Assembly: GCF_004216905.1 (NCBI RefSeq)
Contig: NZ_SGXJ01000006.1
Coordinates: 186,001 to 250,000, forward strand
Length of the DNA: 64,000 nucleotides
From: Kribbella sp. VKM Ac-2569
Lineage (GTDB): Bacteria > Actinomycetota > Actinomycetes > Propionibacteriales > Kribbellaceae
Reading direction: 5' to 3'
A program made the position numbers and the translations under genes. Below the pieces are notes generated by a model. It was not told where the DNA came from. It was given only the letters and a program-made list of their open reading frames with translations, and did not search any database. Below, in pieces: positions 7,029 to 16,500 of the stretch. Each line of letters starts with the position of its first letter. The first letter of the stretch is position 1.

Positions 7029-10000
7029 TTACCGGATCGCGGTCGCCCGAATCACTTCCTGGCTGACCTTGTTCCCGGCGTCGTCGGTCGCCGTCGCGCG
7101 CAGCGAGAGGTACGACGCACCCTTCGGCAGCCGCACGACAGACGACCACTCGGCACCCGTCCGCGAGAGCGGAGCGGCCTGCCAACTGGCGCCGTCGTCG
7201 TACGAGACGTCCAGCGTCGCGCCGTTGACCTTGCCCGCACCTTCGACGCCGGCGAGGTGGAACGCGGACAGGCCGATGCGCTGCCAGCTGCCACCCGCGA
7301 ACGCGCCGTTCAGGTCCGTCGCCAGGTGGTAGTCGAGCTGGATCAGCGGCAGGTAGACCCAGTCGCTCGACTCGGTCGTCTGGGCCCGGAAGTCCCACGC
7401 GCTCGTCGTCTTCGTCCCGAGGCTCCACACCTCCGGCCGGGCGGTGTCCATCTCGAACCGGTAGTCCGCCCATCCGGACGTCGCCGGTACGCCGGTCTGC
7501 ACCGCCTGGAAGGTGCTCTTCCGAATCAGCGTCCCGTTCTGGAACAGCCGCGTCTCCACCGTCGACTCGTCGTCCATCGAACCGGTGACACCCTGGTCGC
7601 CGCTGCTCGTCGTCGGCACGTTCACCGCGAAGAAGTCACCGCTGCGGCGGGGGTTCCAGTATCCCGAGCCGACCCGAGGCCGGGCGGCCGGAGCGAACCA
7701 CGAGTTCGTCTGCAGGGTCCGCGGCTTGTAGGTGTGCCGCTCGCCCCGCTGCTCCCAGCCGCGCGGGTGGTTCGTCTGCTCGTACCAGTCCGTGCCCGCC
7801 TGCGTGGACACATAGTCGATCCGCTGGGTCCCGAGGTGGATCGGCTCGGTCACCTGCAGACACGGCGGCCAAAACCCGATCCGGCAGTCGGCGCGGCTCT
7901 CGAACGCGAGCTCACCGGTCGGCCCGACGAACCGGTTGACGACCGTGGCCAACTCCCCGGACCCCGGCGCGTACCGCAGGTCCGCGGGAAGCGCACCGGT
8001 GTAGGCCTTCACCAGGTCATACAGGTACGGCGGCGCCTCGGTACCGATCACCCGCAGCCGAACGTTGCCCCCAGCACCGATCCGCGCAACCAACGGACCG
8101 CCCTCGGCGGCCGTCAGCGAGTACACGGGCAGATCGGTCCCACCGGCGAGGTCGTAGTACTTGCCCGCACCGCTGTTCACCACGACGAGCAGCCGAGCCC
8201 CGGCGTCGCGAGCAGCAGTCGCCCGCGCGCTCGGCGTGACCGCATCGCTCGCCGTCACGAACACGACCTTCCCGCGAACGTCCTTGCCCGCATAGTCCGC
8301 AGCCGCACCAGCACCGACGTACGCCGCAGTCAGCGTCGCCTTGCCGTCCCAGCGCTTCGAGCCGCGCTGCAGCAACGGATGCAGCTGCTGGTAGTCGACT
8401 GTCATCGACACGAGCGGCGACGTACGGCGCCAGCGGGACGAGAAGTCGTACACGCCACCGGCCACCGCGCCGGTCGGAGCGGCGTACACCTTGGTGACCA
8501 CCGGCGTCGGCACGTACTGGCTGAGGAAGGTCGCGTAGTCGCCACCGATTCCCGAGTCGTGGTACCAGCCGGACCGGCGATAGACGTCCTCGCCGGGCAG
8601 CGGCGTGCTGAGGGTGATCGGGTTCGCCTGTCGCGCGTCGAGCTTGAGGTCGGTGTTCTTCTCGATGACAAGGTGCGGGTTGCCGACCAGCGCGACGCCC
8701 TCACCTCCGTCGACCGGCAGCCAGGAGTACGCCGCGTACACGCCAGGCGTCAGGCGCTGGCCCGAGAGAGTCCCGGTGGCGGGGTCGATCTCGAACGTGT
8801 TCACGAACTGGTCGCCGTACTTGTAGAGCGTCAGGAACCCACCTGCGGGCTTACCGTCACGACCGGTCGCCTGCACGTTGAGGTCGTACCGCTCCCCTTC
8901 CATGACGAGGCCGACCGCGGTCTGCGCGATCTGCTTGCCGTCTTGCTTGGCGATGACCGTGCCCGAGTAGGTCAGTCCTGGAGTGGCCAGGTTCGGCGTC
9001 GCGGTGACGGTCACCGAGGCGGTCCCGTTCACGGGCACGGTGACCTGGGCCGATCCGAGCGTGAACAGTCCGGCGGGCGCCGGCGTCGTACCGTCGCTGG
9101 TCACGTCGGCCGACAGGTCGAGCGTGGCCGGGGTGTCGCCGAGGTTCGTGTAGGTGATGGTCTGCTCGACCGGGGCGTCGTCGCCGTGCGGCCAGGTGTG
9201 GAGGCCGAAGTCGCGGGTCGCGGTCGCGTTGATCTTCCCGAAGGCGGCCGCCGGTACGTCGAGCCGACCGCCACCGACCTGGTACGCCGTCTCGCCGGCG
9301 AGCGGCTTCGCGGTGCTGACCAGCGCGGCCTTGACCTGCTCGCCCGTCCAGTCGGGGTGCTTCTGGACGAGCAGCGCCGCGGCACCGGCCACATGCGGCG
9401 TCGCCATCGACGTACCGCTGAGCGACTTGTAGTACCCGGTGCCCGAGGACTTCGCCGCGCGAGCCGCCAGTACGTCGACGCCCGGCGCCACGATCTCCGG
9501 CTTCACCGTGGCATCGCCGAGGCGCGGACCCATGTCCTGGAAGTACGCCCGCTCGTCGTTCTTGTCCACCGCGCCGACCGTGAGCGCGGACGCTGCCGCA
9601 CCCGGCGAGCCGATCCCGCTTACCCGGCCATAGTTGCCTGCGGCAATCACGAACAGGGCGCCGGTCTCCGCACTCAGTTCGTCGACCGCGAGCGCCATCG
9701 GGTCGGTGCCGTCGCTGGCCTCGGTGCTACCGAGGCTCATGCTGACCACCTTGGCGCGGTGCGCGGCCCACTCCATTCCTTCGATGATCCAGGACTCGGC
9801 ACCGGAGCCGCCGTCGTTGAGCACCTTGCCGATCGCGAGCTGCGCGGCCGGCGCGACGCCCTTCTCGACGCCGTTCGACGCGGCACCGGTACCGGCGACC
9901 GTGGAGGCGACGTGCGTGCCGTGACCGTTGACGTCGTCGGTGGTCTCGCCCGGGACGAAGCTCTTGGTCTCGGCGATCCGCCCCGCTACGTCGGGGTGGG

Positions 10001-10709
10001 TCTGGTCGATGCCGGTGTCGAGGACGGCGACCGTCGTACCGGTGCCGTCGAGGCCCTGGGCCCAGGCGTCCGGCGCGCCGATCTGGGCGACGCTCTCGGC
10101 CAGGCTGGCCTCGACCTTCCCGTCGAGGAACACCTTCTGGATCCCGGCGCCAAACTGCCCGGGGATCGCCGACCTAGCAGTGCTAGCGGTGATTCCGGAC
10201 CAGAACTGGGAGGCCTCCGCCTTGTGCGCGGACAGACCAAGACCGCCGATGCTCTCCAGCGTGGCGCCACGGTCGGCATGCTGCGGGGTCGCCGCGGCCG
10301 CACGCAGGCCCGGGCGGTACTGCACGATCAGCGGGATCGACTTGACCGACGCGTCGTCGTACCCCTGGTCGACGAGGGACGTGACGTTGAAGAGATCGGG
10401 GTCGAGACGACCTGCAGCGAGGTACGGCAACGCGACGTCCGGTACGACGTACAGGTCATCGCCGACCTGCTGGATCTGGACGCCTCCGGCATTGCCGGCT
10501 GCCTGCTCGACGGCGGCCGTCGGCGGCCCGCCCGCCGTTTCGGTCAGGGTGACCACGTCGCCGGTGAGGAGCGTGACGCGGTGGGTCTCGATGGGTGGTG
10601 CGGCATCAGGTACGGCGACGCCGTCGGCCTGCGATGGAGCCGTCGTCACCGCGGCGAGGGCCACGAGTACGGCGAGACCACCGGCGACGGCGCGGGCGGA
10701 TCGGGACAT
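7029..10709 (-). CDS. Large secreted S8 family (subtilisin-like) serine peptidase
   Basis: A 1226-residue exported subtilase. A Sec/Tat-like signal peptide (MSRSARAVAGGLAVLVALAAV) is followed by a propeptide-like region beginning HRVTLLTGDVVTL. The catalytic triad is intact: Asp in VAVLDTGIDQTHPDV near residue 230, His in NGHGTHVAS near 264 and Ser in GTSMATPHVAGAAAL near 434. Downstream are immunoglobulin-like/fibronectin-like beta domains (DLSADVTSDG, GTASVTVTATP), a PA-like region (GKDVRGKVVFVTASDA...LLVVVNSG), and a C-terminal beta domain ending in LRATATDDAGNKVSQEV. The ATG at 10709 is chosen for the signal peptide and a GGAAGGG ribosome site. It is divergent from a LuxR-type regulator and paralogous to the subtilase at 21512. 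It probably degrades extracellular protein. Confidence 0.93.
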   Translation of the reverse strand: MSRSARAVAGGLAVLVALAAVTTAPSQADGVAVPDAAPPIETHRVTLLTGDVVTLTETAGGPPTAAVEQAAGNAGGVQIQQVGDDLYVVPDVALPYLAAGRLDPDLFNVTSLVDQGYDDASVKSIPLIVQYRPGLRAAAATPQHADRGATLESIGGLGLSAHKAEASQFWSGITASTARSAIPGQFGAGIQKVFLDGKVEASLAESVAQIGAPDAWAQGLDGTGTTVAVLDTGIDQTHPDVAGRIAETKSFVPGETTDDVNGHGTHVASTVAGTGAASNGVEKGVAPAAQLAIGKVLNDGGSGAESWIIEGMEWAAHRAKVVSMSLGSTEASDGTDPMALAVDELSAETGALFVIAAGNYGRVSGIGSPGAAASALTVGAVDKNDERAYFQDMGPRLGDATVKPEIVAPGVDVLAARAAKSSGTGYYKSLSGTSMATPHVAGAAALLVQKHPDWTGEQVKAALVSTAKPLAGETAYQVGGGRLDVPAAAFGKINATATRDFGLHTWPHGDDAPVEQTITYTNLGDTPATLDLSADVTSDGTTPAPAGLFTLGSAQVTVPVNGTASVTVTATPNLATPGLTYSGTVIAKQDGKQIAQTAVGLVMEGERYDLNVQATGRDGKPAGGFLTLYKYGDQFVNTFEIDPATGTLSGQRLTPGVYAAYSWLPVDGGEGVALVGNPHLVIEKNTDLKLDARQANPITLSTPLPGEDVYRRSGWYHDSGIGGDYATFLSQYVPTPVVTKVYAAPTGAVAGGVYDFSSRWRRTSPLVSMTVDYQQLHPLLQRGSKRWDGKATLTAAYVGAGAAADYAGKDVRGKVVFVTASDAVTPSARATAARDAGARLLVVVNSGAGKYYDLAGGTDLPVYSLTAAEGGPLVARIGAGGNVRLRVIGTEAPPYLYDLVKAYTGALPADLRYAPGSGELATVVNRFVGPTGELAFESRADCRIGFWPPCLQVTEPIHLGTQRIDYVSTQAGTDWYEQTNHPRGWEQRGERHTYKPRTLQTNSWFAPAARPRVGSGYWNPRRSGDFFAVNVPTTSSGDQGVTGSMDDESTVETRLFQNGTLIRKSTFQAVQTGVPATSGWADYRFEMDTARPEVWSLGTKTTSAWDFRAQTTESSDWVYLPLIQLDYHLATDLNGAFAGGSWQRIGLSAFHLAGVEGAGKVNGATLDVSYDDGASWQAAPLSRTGAEWSSVVRLPKGASYLSLRATATDDAGNKVSQEVIRATAIR

Positions 10710-10742
10710 GGGCGGACCCTTCCTGGGGGATCTGCGGAACAG

Positions 10743-10760
10743 ATGGCATGAACATGCCAT
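10743..10760. promoter_or_regulatory. Perfect 18-bp palindrome between subtilase and regulator genes
   Basis: ATGGCATG-AA-CATGCCAT is a perfect 8+2+8 dyad in the 140-base gap between the divergent subtilase and LuxR-type regulator. A related partial copy, GGCATGACATGTG, occurs at 10792-10804. Dyad symmetry and repetition suggest a regulator operator, most likely for the neighbouring HTH protein; this is inferred. Confidence 0.6.
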
Positions 10761-10849
10761 GCCGCCGTAGACTGCTCAATGGCGGGATTGCGGCATGACA
10801 TGTGTCCGCCACGCCGTACGTCACCGAAGGGCCCTCGAAGGAGCGCACG

Positions 10850-11833
10850 ATGCTCGACGTGCTGGGATTGGATGCGATCGAGGAAGGCGCCTACCGGCGG
10901 CTGATCGCGCTGCCGTCGGAGTCGCTGGAGACCTTGGCTGCCTCGATGGAGGTGGAGGTCGCCGACGTCGCCGCGGCCCTCGACGGACTCGAGGAGAAGG
11001 GCCTGGTGGCGCGGTCGACCGCGACGCCGGGACATTTCGTCGCGTCCCCGCCGACGCTCGCGCTCGGCTCACTGATCGTGCAACGCCAGGAGGAGATCCG
11101 GCGGGCGCAGCTCGAGCTCGGGCGGCTCGCGGAGCAGTACCGGGGCGTGATGGCGGATCGCTCCGACACCGACGTGATCGAGGTGGTCCGCGGCGCGCAG
11201 GCCGTGGCGCAGCGGTTCGGCCAGATGCAGCGTGGGGCGTCGGAGGAAGTGCTGGCGCTGGTGAAGGCGTCGGTCGCGTTGGTGCCTGCGGACGAGAACG
11301 TGGACGAGGATGCGGCGCTGGCTCGCGGCGTCTCCTACCGGGTGGTCGTCGAGCGGGCGGCGTTCGCCAAACCCGGGTTCGTCGACCTGGTGGCCGAGTC
11401 GCTCAAGGCCGGCGAGAAGATCCGGGTCACCGGCGATCTTCCGCTCCGGCTGATCATCGCCGACCGCTCGCTCGCTTTGTTGCCCTTGGCCCCCACTGCG
11501 GCGAACGCCGCCGGCGGGGCACTACTCGTGCATCCGTCCGGGCTGCTGGATGCGCTCCTGCATCTGTTCGACCTGGTCTGGGCGACAGCCAACGAGGTGC
11601 TACCCACCGCCGACGGAGCTACCGAACAGGCCGCCGAACGCCTCGACGACATCGACGCCCGAATCCTCACCCTGCTGCTCGCCGGCCTCACCGACCACGC
11701 GATCGGCGGCCAGCTCGGTATGTCGCTACGCACCGTCCAACGCCGGGTCAGCCAACTCATGGACCGGGCGCAGGTCGTCACCCGCTTCCAACTGGGCCAC
11801 GAAGCCTCTCGCCGCGGCTGGCTGGGCGTCTGA
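10850..11833 (+). CDS. TrmB/LuxR-type helix-turn-helix transcriptional regulator
   Basis: A 327-residue regulator with two DNA-binding regions. Residues about 1-65 look like a TrmB-type winged helix (YRRLIALPSESLETLAAS...ALDGLEEKGLVAR), followed by a coiled segment (QRQEEIRRAQLELGRLAEQ). The C-terminal 65 residues are a LuxR/GerE HTH (DDIDARILTLLLAGLTDHAIGGQ, then SLRTVQRRVSQLMDRAQVVTR). The middle may sense a ligand. The ATG at 10850 is preferred over the GTG at 10802 because AAGGAG lies 6 bases before it, and because the GTG falls inside a putative operator. It is divergent from the subtilase gene and probably controls it. Confidence 0.85.
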   Translation: MLDVLGLDAIEEGAYRRLIALPSESLETLAASMEVEVADVAAALDGLEEKGLVARSTATPGHFVASPPTLALGSLIVQRQEEIRRAQLELGRLAEQYRGVMADRSDTDVIEVVRGAQAVAQRFGQMQRGASEEVLALVKASVALVPADENVDEDAALARGVSYRVVVERAAFAKPGFVDLVAESLKAGEKIRVTGDLPLRLIIADRSLALLPLAPTAANAAGGALLVHPSGLLDALLHLFDLVWATANEVLPTADGATEQAAERLDDIDARILTLLLAGLTDHAIGGQLGMSLRTVQRRVSQLMDRAQVVTRFQLGHEASRRGWLGV

Positions 11834-11886
11834 TGATCGGTAGTTGTACTCATCCGCCGTACGCCGCGGCTCGATTGACTGGTGGT

Positions 11887-12477
11887 ATGAGTTTGACACG
11901 GTACGCCGCTCTGCTCGCGAAGGTGCTGCTCCTCGGGTTGTTGCTGTCGGCACTGATCTGGCCGGACCTCAGCGGTATCAAGGGAAAGGCGTCGACCGCT
12001 CGCCTGGTCGTGTACCCGCTCGGCGGGATGGTCCTGCCGCTGTGGTGGTGGGCCTACGGGCGAACGCGGAGCAAACTACACCGCTCGTTCCCGTGGCCGG
12101 CGGATCTGCTGATGACGCTGCCCTGGTTGATCGACCTGATCGGCAACCGGCTCAACCTGTTCGACACCGTCGGCTGGTGGGACGACGCGATGCACTTCGT
12201 CCTGTGGGGCTTCCTGACTGCCGGCGTACTGCTGGCGTTCGTACCCCGCGACCTCTCGAGCGCCGTCACCACGTTCGTCGCCCTCGGCTTCGGCGCCACC
12301 GCCGCGGTCGTCTGGGAGGTCGGCGAGTACGTCACCTTCGTCCGCAACTCACCCGAACTCCAAACCGCCTACACCGACACCCTGGGCGACCTGACCCTCG
12401 GCACGCTGGGCGCGCTGCTCGCCGGCCTGATCGTCAGCCAGCTCCGCCCACATCCCCCTACTACTCGTAACCTGTAG
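11887..12477 (+). CDS. Integral membrane protein, DUF2238/YjdF-like
   Basis: A 196-residue membrane protein with about five or six hydrophobic segments: LLAKVLLLGLLLSALIWP, LVVYPLGGMVLPLWWWAYG, DLLMTLPWLIDLIGN, MHFVLWGFLTAGVLLAFV, VTTFVALGFGATAAVVWEVGEY and LGTLGALLAGLIVS. The motif DTVGWWDDAMHF, followed by a Glu-bearing WEVGEY helix, resembles the DUF2238/YjdF family, whose function is unknown. The ATG at 11887 follows GGTGGT. It lies 53 bases after the regulator on the same strand. Confidence 0.75.
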   Translation: MSLTRYAALLAKVLLLGLLLSALIWPDLSGIKGKASTARLVVYPLGGMVLPLWWWAYGRTRSKLHRSFPWPADLLMTLPWLIDLIGNRLNLFDTVGWWDDAMHFVLWGFLTAGVLLAFVPRDLSSAVTTFVALGFGATAAVVWEVGEYVTFVRNSPELQTAYTDTLGDLTLGTLGALLAGLIVSQLRPHPPTTRNL

Positions 12478-12500
12478 CGGACCGGAACGGAGACCTTTCG

Positions 12501-13567
12501 ATGCGTGTTGTATTGACGGCCTGGGGATCGCGCGGAGATGTGGAACCGTTGGCGGCGCTGGCGGTGGCGCTCCGGGAGGTCGGTGCGGAGGCAGTGGTCT
12601 GTGTGCCACCGGAGCCGGATTTCGAAGCATTGCTGAAGCGGGCCGACGTACCGATGGTGCCACTCGGTCCGTCGGCGCGGTCGGTGGTCACCGCGCCGAA
12701 ACCATCATCGGGGCATCCCGCGTTCGAGCTGGCGCCCAGGCTCGTCGCCGCGCGGTTCGAGACGCTCGGCGCCGTGGCGCAAGGCGCCGATGCGATCGTG
12801 GCGACCGGGTTGATGCCGGCCGGTGCGCGGGACGTGGCCGACAAACTCGGCCTCCGCTACGTGCTCGCCTGCTTTCACTTGGGCGGAATTCCGTCGCAGC
12901 ATTTCCCGCCCGGAGCACGACCAGGTACGCCGTCGCCGGCCGGCGAGACCGATCGGCGCGTGCTGTGGGAGCACGATGCTCAGCGGGTGAACGAGTTGTA
13001 CGGGTCGGCGCTGAACAGCCAGCGGGCCGCGATCGGACTGCCGCCGGTCGCGAACGTCCGCGACTACGTGTTCACCGATCACCCCTGGCTCGCGGCGGAT
13101 CCGACGCTGTGCCCGTCGAAGGGCATGACGGATCTCGACGTCGTACAGACCGGCGCATGGATCCTGCGTGACGACCGTCCGCTCCCGGACGAACTGCAGG
13201 AATTCCTCGAGGCCGGCGAGCCGCCGGTGTACGTCGGGTTCGGCAGGCACTGTTCCCGAGGGTCGCGGCGGTCGTGCACCACGGCGGCGCGGGTACGACG
13301 ACCACGGCCGCGCGAGCCGGCGTGCCACAGCTCGTCGTACCACTGATCGCGGATCAGCCGTACTGGGCTTCCCGGGTCGCCGCGCTGGGCATCGGCGCCG
13401 CACTCCAGGGCTCGGCGCCGACCGTTGACTCCTTGTCCAGAGCACTCGGGGAAGCCTTGTCTCCGGAGGTCCAGGCGCGCGCCGCAACTGTGGCCGGTGC
13501 GATCAAGCTCGACGGTGCAACGGTCGCAGCGCAACTCCTTCTCGACGGTGCAGCCACGTCGTCCTGA
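12501..13567 (+). pseudogene. MGT-type glycosyltransferase with internal deletion and frameshift
   Basis: The first reading frame (12501 to about 13243) encodes the N-terminal GT-B domain of a YjiC/MGT-like glycosyltransferase. It starts MRVVLTAWGSRGDVEPLAAL and reaches the hinge strand EPPVYVGFG. The C-terminal nucleotide-sugar domain then continues in another frame, with QALFPRVAAVVHHGGAGTTT, a run that includes the donor-binding HGGAGT motif, then LIADQPYWASRVAALGIG. In intact relatives roughly 50-65 residues separate the two blocks; here they are joined almost directly, so a deletion of roughly 150-200 bases plus a frame change is inferred at about 13243. The product would lack part of the donor domain and is probably inactive. 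Confidence 0.8.
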
Positions 13568-13577
13568 CGACCCGTAG

Positions 13578-16500
13578 CTAGTCGACCGGGCGGTGCAGGG
13601 CGTCGATCAGGTGGGTGACGACGGTCTCCGGCGAGCGGGTCCAGTCCGTCGTCAGGACGTGGTGGACTCGCCAGCCGGTGGTGGTCAGCGCGGCGGGGTG
13701 GGTGGTCAGCCGCTCCAGGAGAGTGTCGGCAGCGACTCGTTCGGGCGTGTCTACGAGAACCGCGAGGCGATACCCGGTGTCCCCGGGGACCTTCAACGCG
13801 AGGTCACATCGGAACACGGACTCGCCCACCGCGAGATCGACCGCCACGCCGCGAGCCTCCAGTGCGGCAGCGAGTTGTTCGACGACCGGAGTACGACGCG
13901 TGCCGGCCACGCGCGCGGTCCTCAAGCTGTACGACGTGAGCGCGGACTTGGCGGCAACCTGGTCTCCTCGGGACACGGCAGCGGCGTACCCGAGGAATCG
14001 GCGCAGCGTGTTCGCGCCGTCGTTGTAGGTGTTGGTGATCGCGTCGGGTTCGATGCTGCTGACGATGACCATGTGTTCGCGCGCCCGGCTGAAGATCACG
14101 TTCAGGCGCTTCTCGCCGCCCGATGTGTTGATCGGGCCGAAGTTCATCAACATCCGGCCGTCGGGGCCGGCGGCGTAGCAGACGCTCATCAGGATGATGT
14201 CGCGCTCGTCGCCCTGCACGTTCTCCAGGTTCTTCACGAACAACCCGGCGTCCTGCTCGCCGTGCGTCCGCACCTGCTCCGCCTCGTACAGCGCCGCGAA
14301 GGACGGATCGCGGTCGGCGAGCTCGTCCAGCGCCCGCTCGATCTCGCCCTGCTGTGCCTCGGAGAACGCCACGATCCCGAGACTCTTGCCGGTCCCCCGC
14401 ACCAGCAACTCCTGCACCAGCGAAGCAATCCACCGCGCCTCGGCCGGATTGGTACGCCGGACGTACACCCCGTCGACGAGCCGAACCGCCGTGATGCTCC
14501 CGGCCAGCAGGCTGTCGCACACCTCGGCCACCTCGGACACCGGAGAGTCGGCCCGCAGCGTCCACGGCGGCGCCGTATTGGGCGGCAACCGATCGGGAAC
14601 TGTGGCCAGCTTGCCCTGGTAGAACGCCGCGTTGCTGAACGAGATCAACGCCTCGGAGCGACTCCGGTAATGCCAGGTCAGCATCGTCGACGCCAGCCGC
14701 AACGCACTGATCGAGAGGAAGCTGTCCTCGGTCAACGCGATCCCGACCTGTTCGGCGCCCTCGTCGTCCGCCTGGAGGTCCTCGGGTTCGCTCCGCACCC
14801 GGAAGTACTGCGTCGGCGGCAGCTGCATCTGATCCCCGACGACGATCACCTGCGGCGCACGGTGCAGCGCCGGGATCGCCTCCTCCACAGGGATCTGGCT
14901 CGCCTCGTCGTACACCACGACGTCGAACGAAGTTGTCAACGGCAACGTGTCGGACACCGAGGACGGGCTCATCAACCACACCGGCCGCAGGACGGACACC
15001 ACCTCGCCGGGGGCACCGGACGCGACGTCGCGGATCGACCGGTACCGCATCACCTTGCCGAACTCGTGTTCCAGCTCGCGCCGCCCGGTCGCGAACGTCT
15101 TCTTGCGTTCACGGTCCTCGGGCGACATGCCGGTGACGCTGCGCTCGGAGTGGTCGACCTCGGCGAGGAACCGGCGGCGGACCTGGGCGACGACGACTTC
15201 CGCGTTGAGCGCGGTGAGGTCGTCGTACACCATGCTCAGCTCGCCGACGATCGCGTCGACGCGGTCCGAGGACAGCTGCAACGGCGCAGCCGAGCGGGCA
15301 CGCTCCCATTCCGCAGCGCAGACGGCGTACTCGAGCTGGTCCGGCGTCGCATCCAGCCGACGGAGCGCGGTGAGCGCGGAAGGCGTCAGCTCCCGAAGCT
15401 TGGGACCGACGGCGCGTACGACGGGACCCTCGGACGCCAGCCGATCGGCGAGGTCGCGGAGACCGTCGACTGTCAACGTGTCCCAGTGATCGGCCAACAG
15501 ATCGCTGGTGACTTCCGAGGCGTCGTCGAGGGCATCCGCCAAGCGCGCGAGCTCAGCCGGGGCGCCGTCGTCGAGGACGAAACGCCAGTCGGGGATGCTC
15601 TTGCGGGCGGCGGCGAGTTGGTCGATCAGCTCGCGCGGATCGTCGGCCGCCCAGTCGTGGCGGGTCTGTTCGGTGTGTTCCGCGACGGCGGCCGAGGCGG
15701 ATTGGGCGGCGACCAGGTCGGTGAGGATCTCGGTGACGGACGGCTGCACGGAGCGCGTCGTACTGTCGAAGCGACTGCGGACAAGGTTCTTCACGCGGCG
15801 CCAGTCGCCGCTGAGGAACGAGAACGCCCTACCTTCCTTGCTCTGGGCAACCTTCAACGCGGATCGTGCGTCGGCCGGCGCGAGCGGCTCCTGCCAGCCC
15901 GCGGCCTCCTTCCACGCGGTCCGCTCGGCGGCGACGAGCTTCTTCCGCTCCGCCCCGGCTGCCGCCAGGTCGCGAGCCGTCGCCGACCGCGGAACGATCA
16001 CGTCCACCTGATCCAAAGCCGCCAACGGCTCCAGCAACCGTCCGAGCTGAGCCAATCCGCGCACCTCCCGCACAGCCGCATCACTCGAGCCGGACAGAGC
16101 GACCGCCACTGCATCCCACTTCGCGCGGAGTTCCCTGGCGGACGCTGTCACGTCGGAGTCCCACCGGGCGAGGAACGCAAGCGGGCTCCGCGCCAACACT
16201 CCACCGGTCGACGGATCAGCCGCCGCCAGCGCCTGAGCAACCTCCCGCACAGCTCCCTCGGCCGCAAACCACTCACCCACAGCCGGCAGCTCGGACCCCT
16301 CAGGCGGGTTCCACGCGTGATCATGAAGCGAAGCGAGCCGATTGACGAGATCCCGGAGCCGAGGGCTGCCAGTCGCCAACTGTTTCTCGAAGGCATCCAC
16401 AGTCGCCAGCAGACGATCGACCCGCGCGACCAGCTCAGCACGCCGCTCTGTCAACGCGTCCAAATCGTCCTCAGCGGACAGCCACGATTCGTACGTCTCC

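Noticed and set aside
7257..10751. A rightward open frame of 1164 codons antisense to the first subtilase
   Set aside because: Low-complexity Arg/Gly/Val-rich translation, no motif, and it overlaps an intact catalytic triad on the other strand.
10795..12477. A longer rightward reading (560 codons) merging the region before the membrane protein
   Set aside because: The N-terminal part is out of frame with the clear LuxR-type regulator; only its C-terminal 196 residues, from the ATG at 11887, look like protein.
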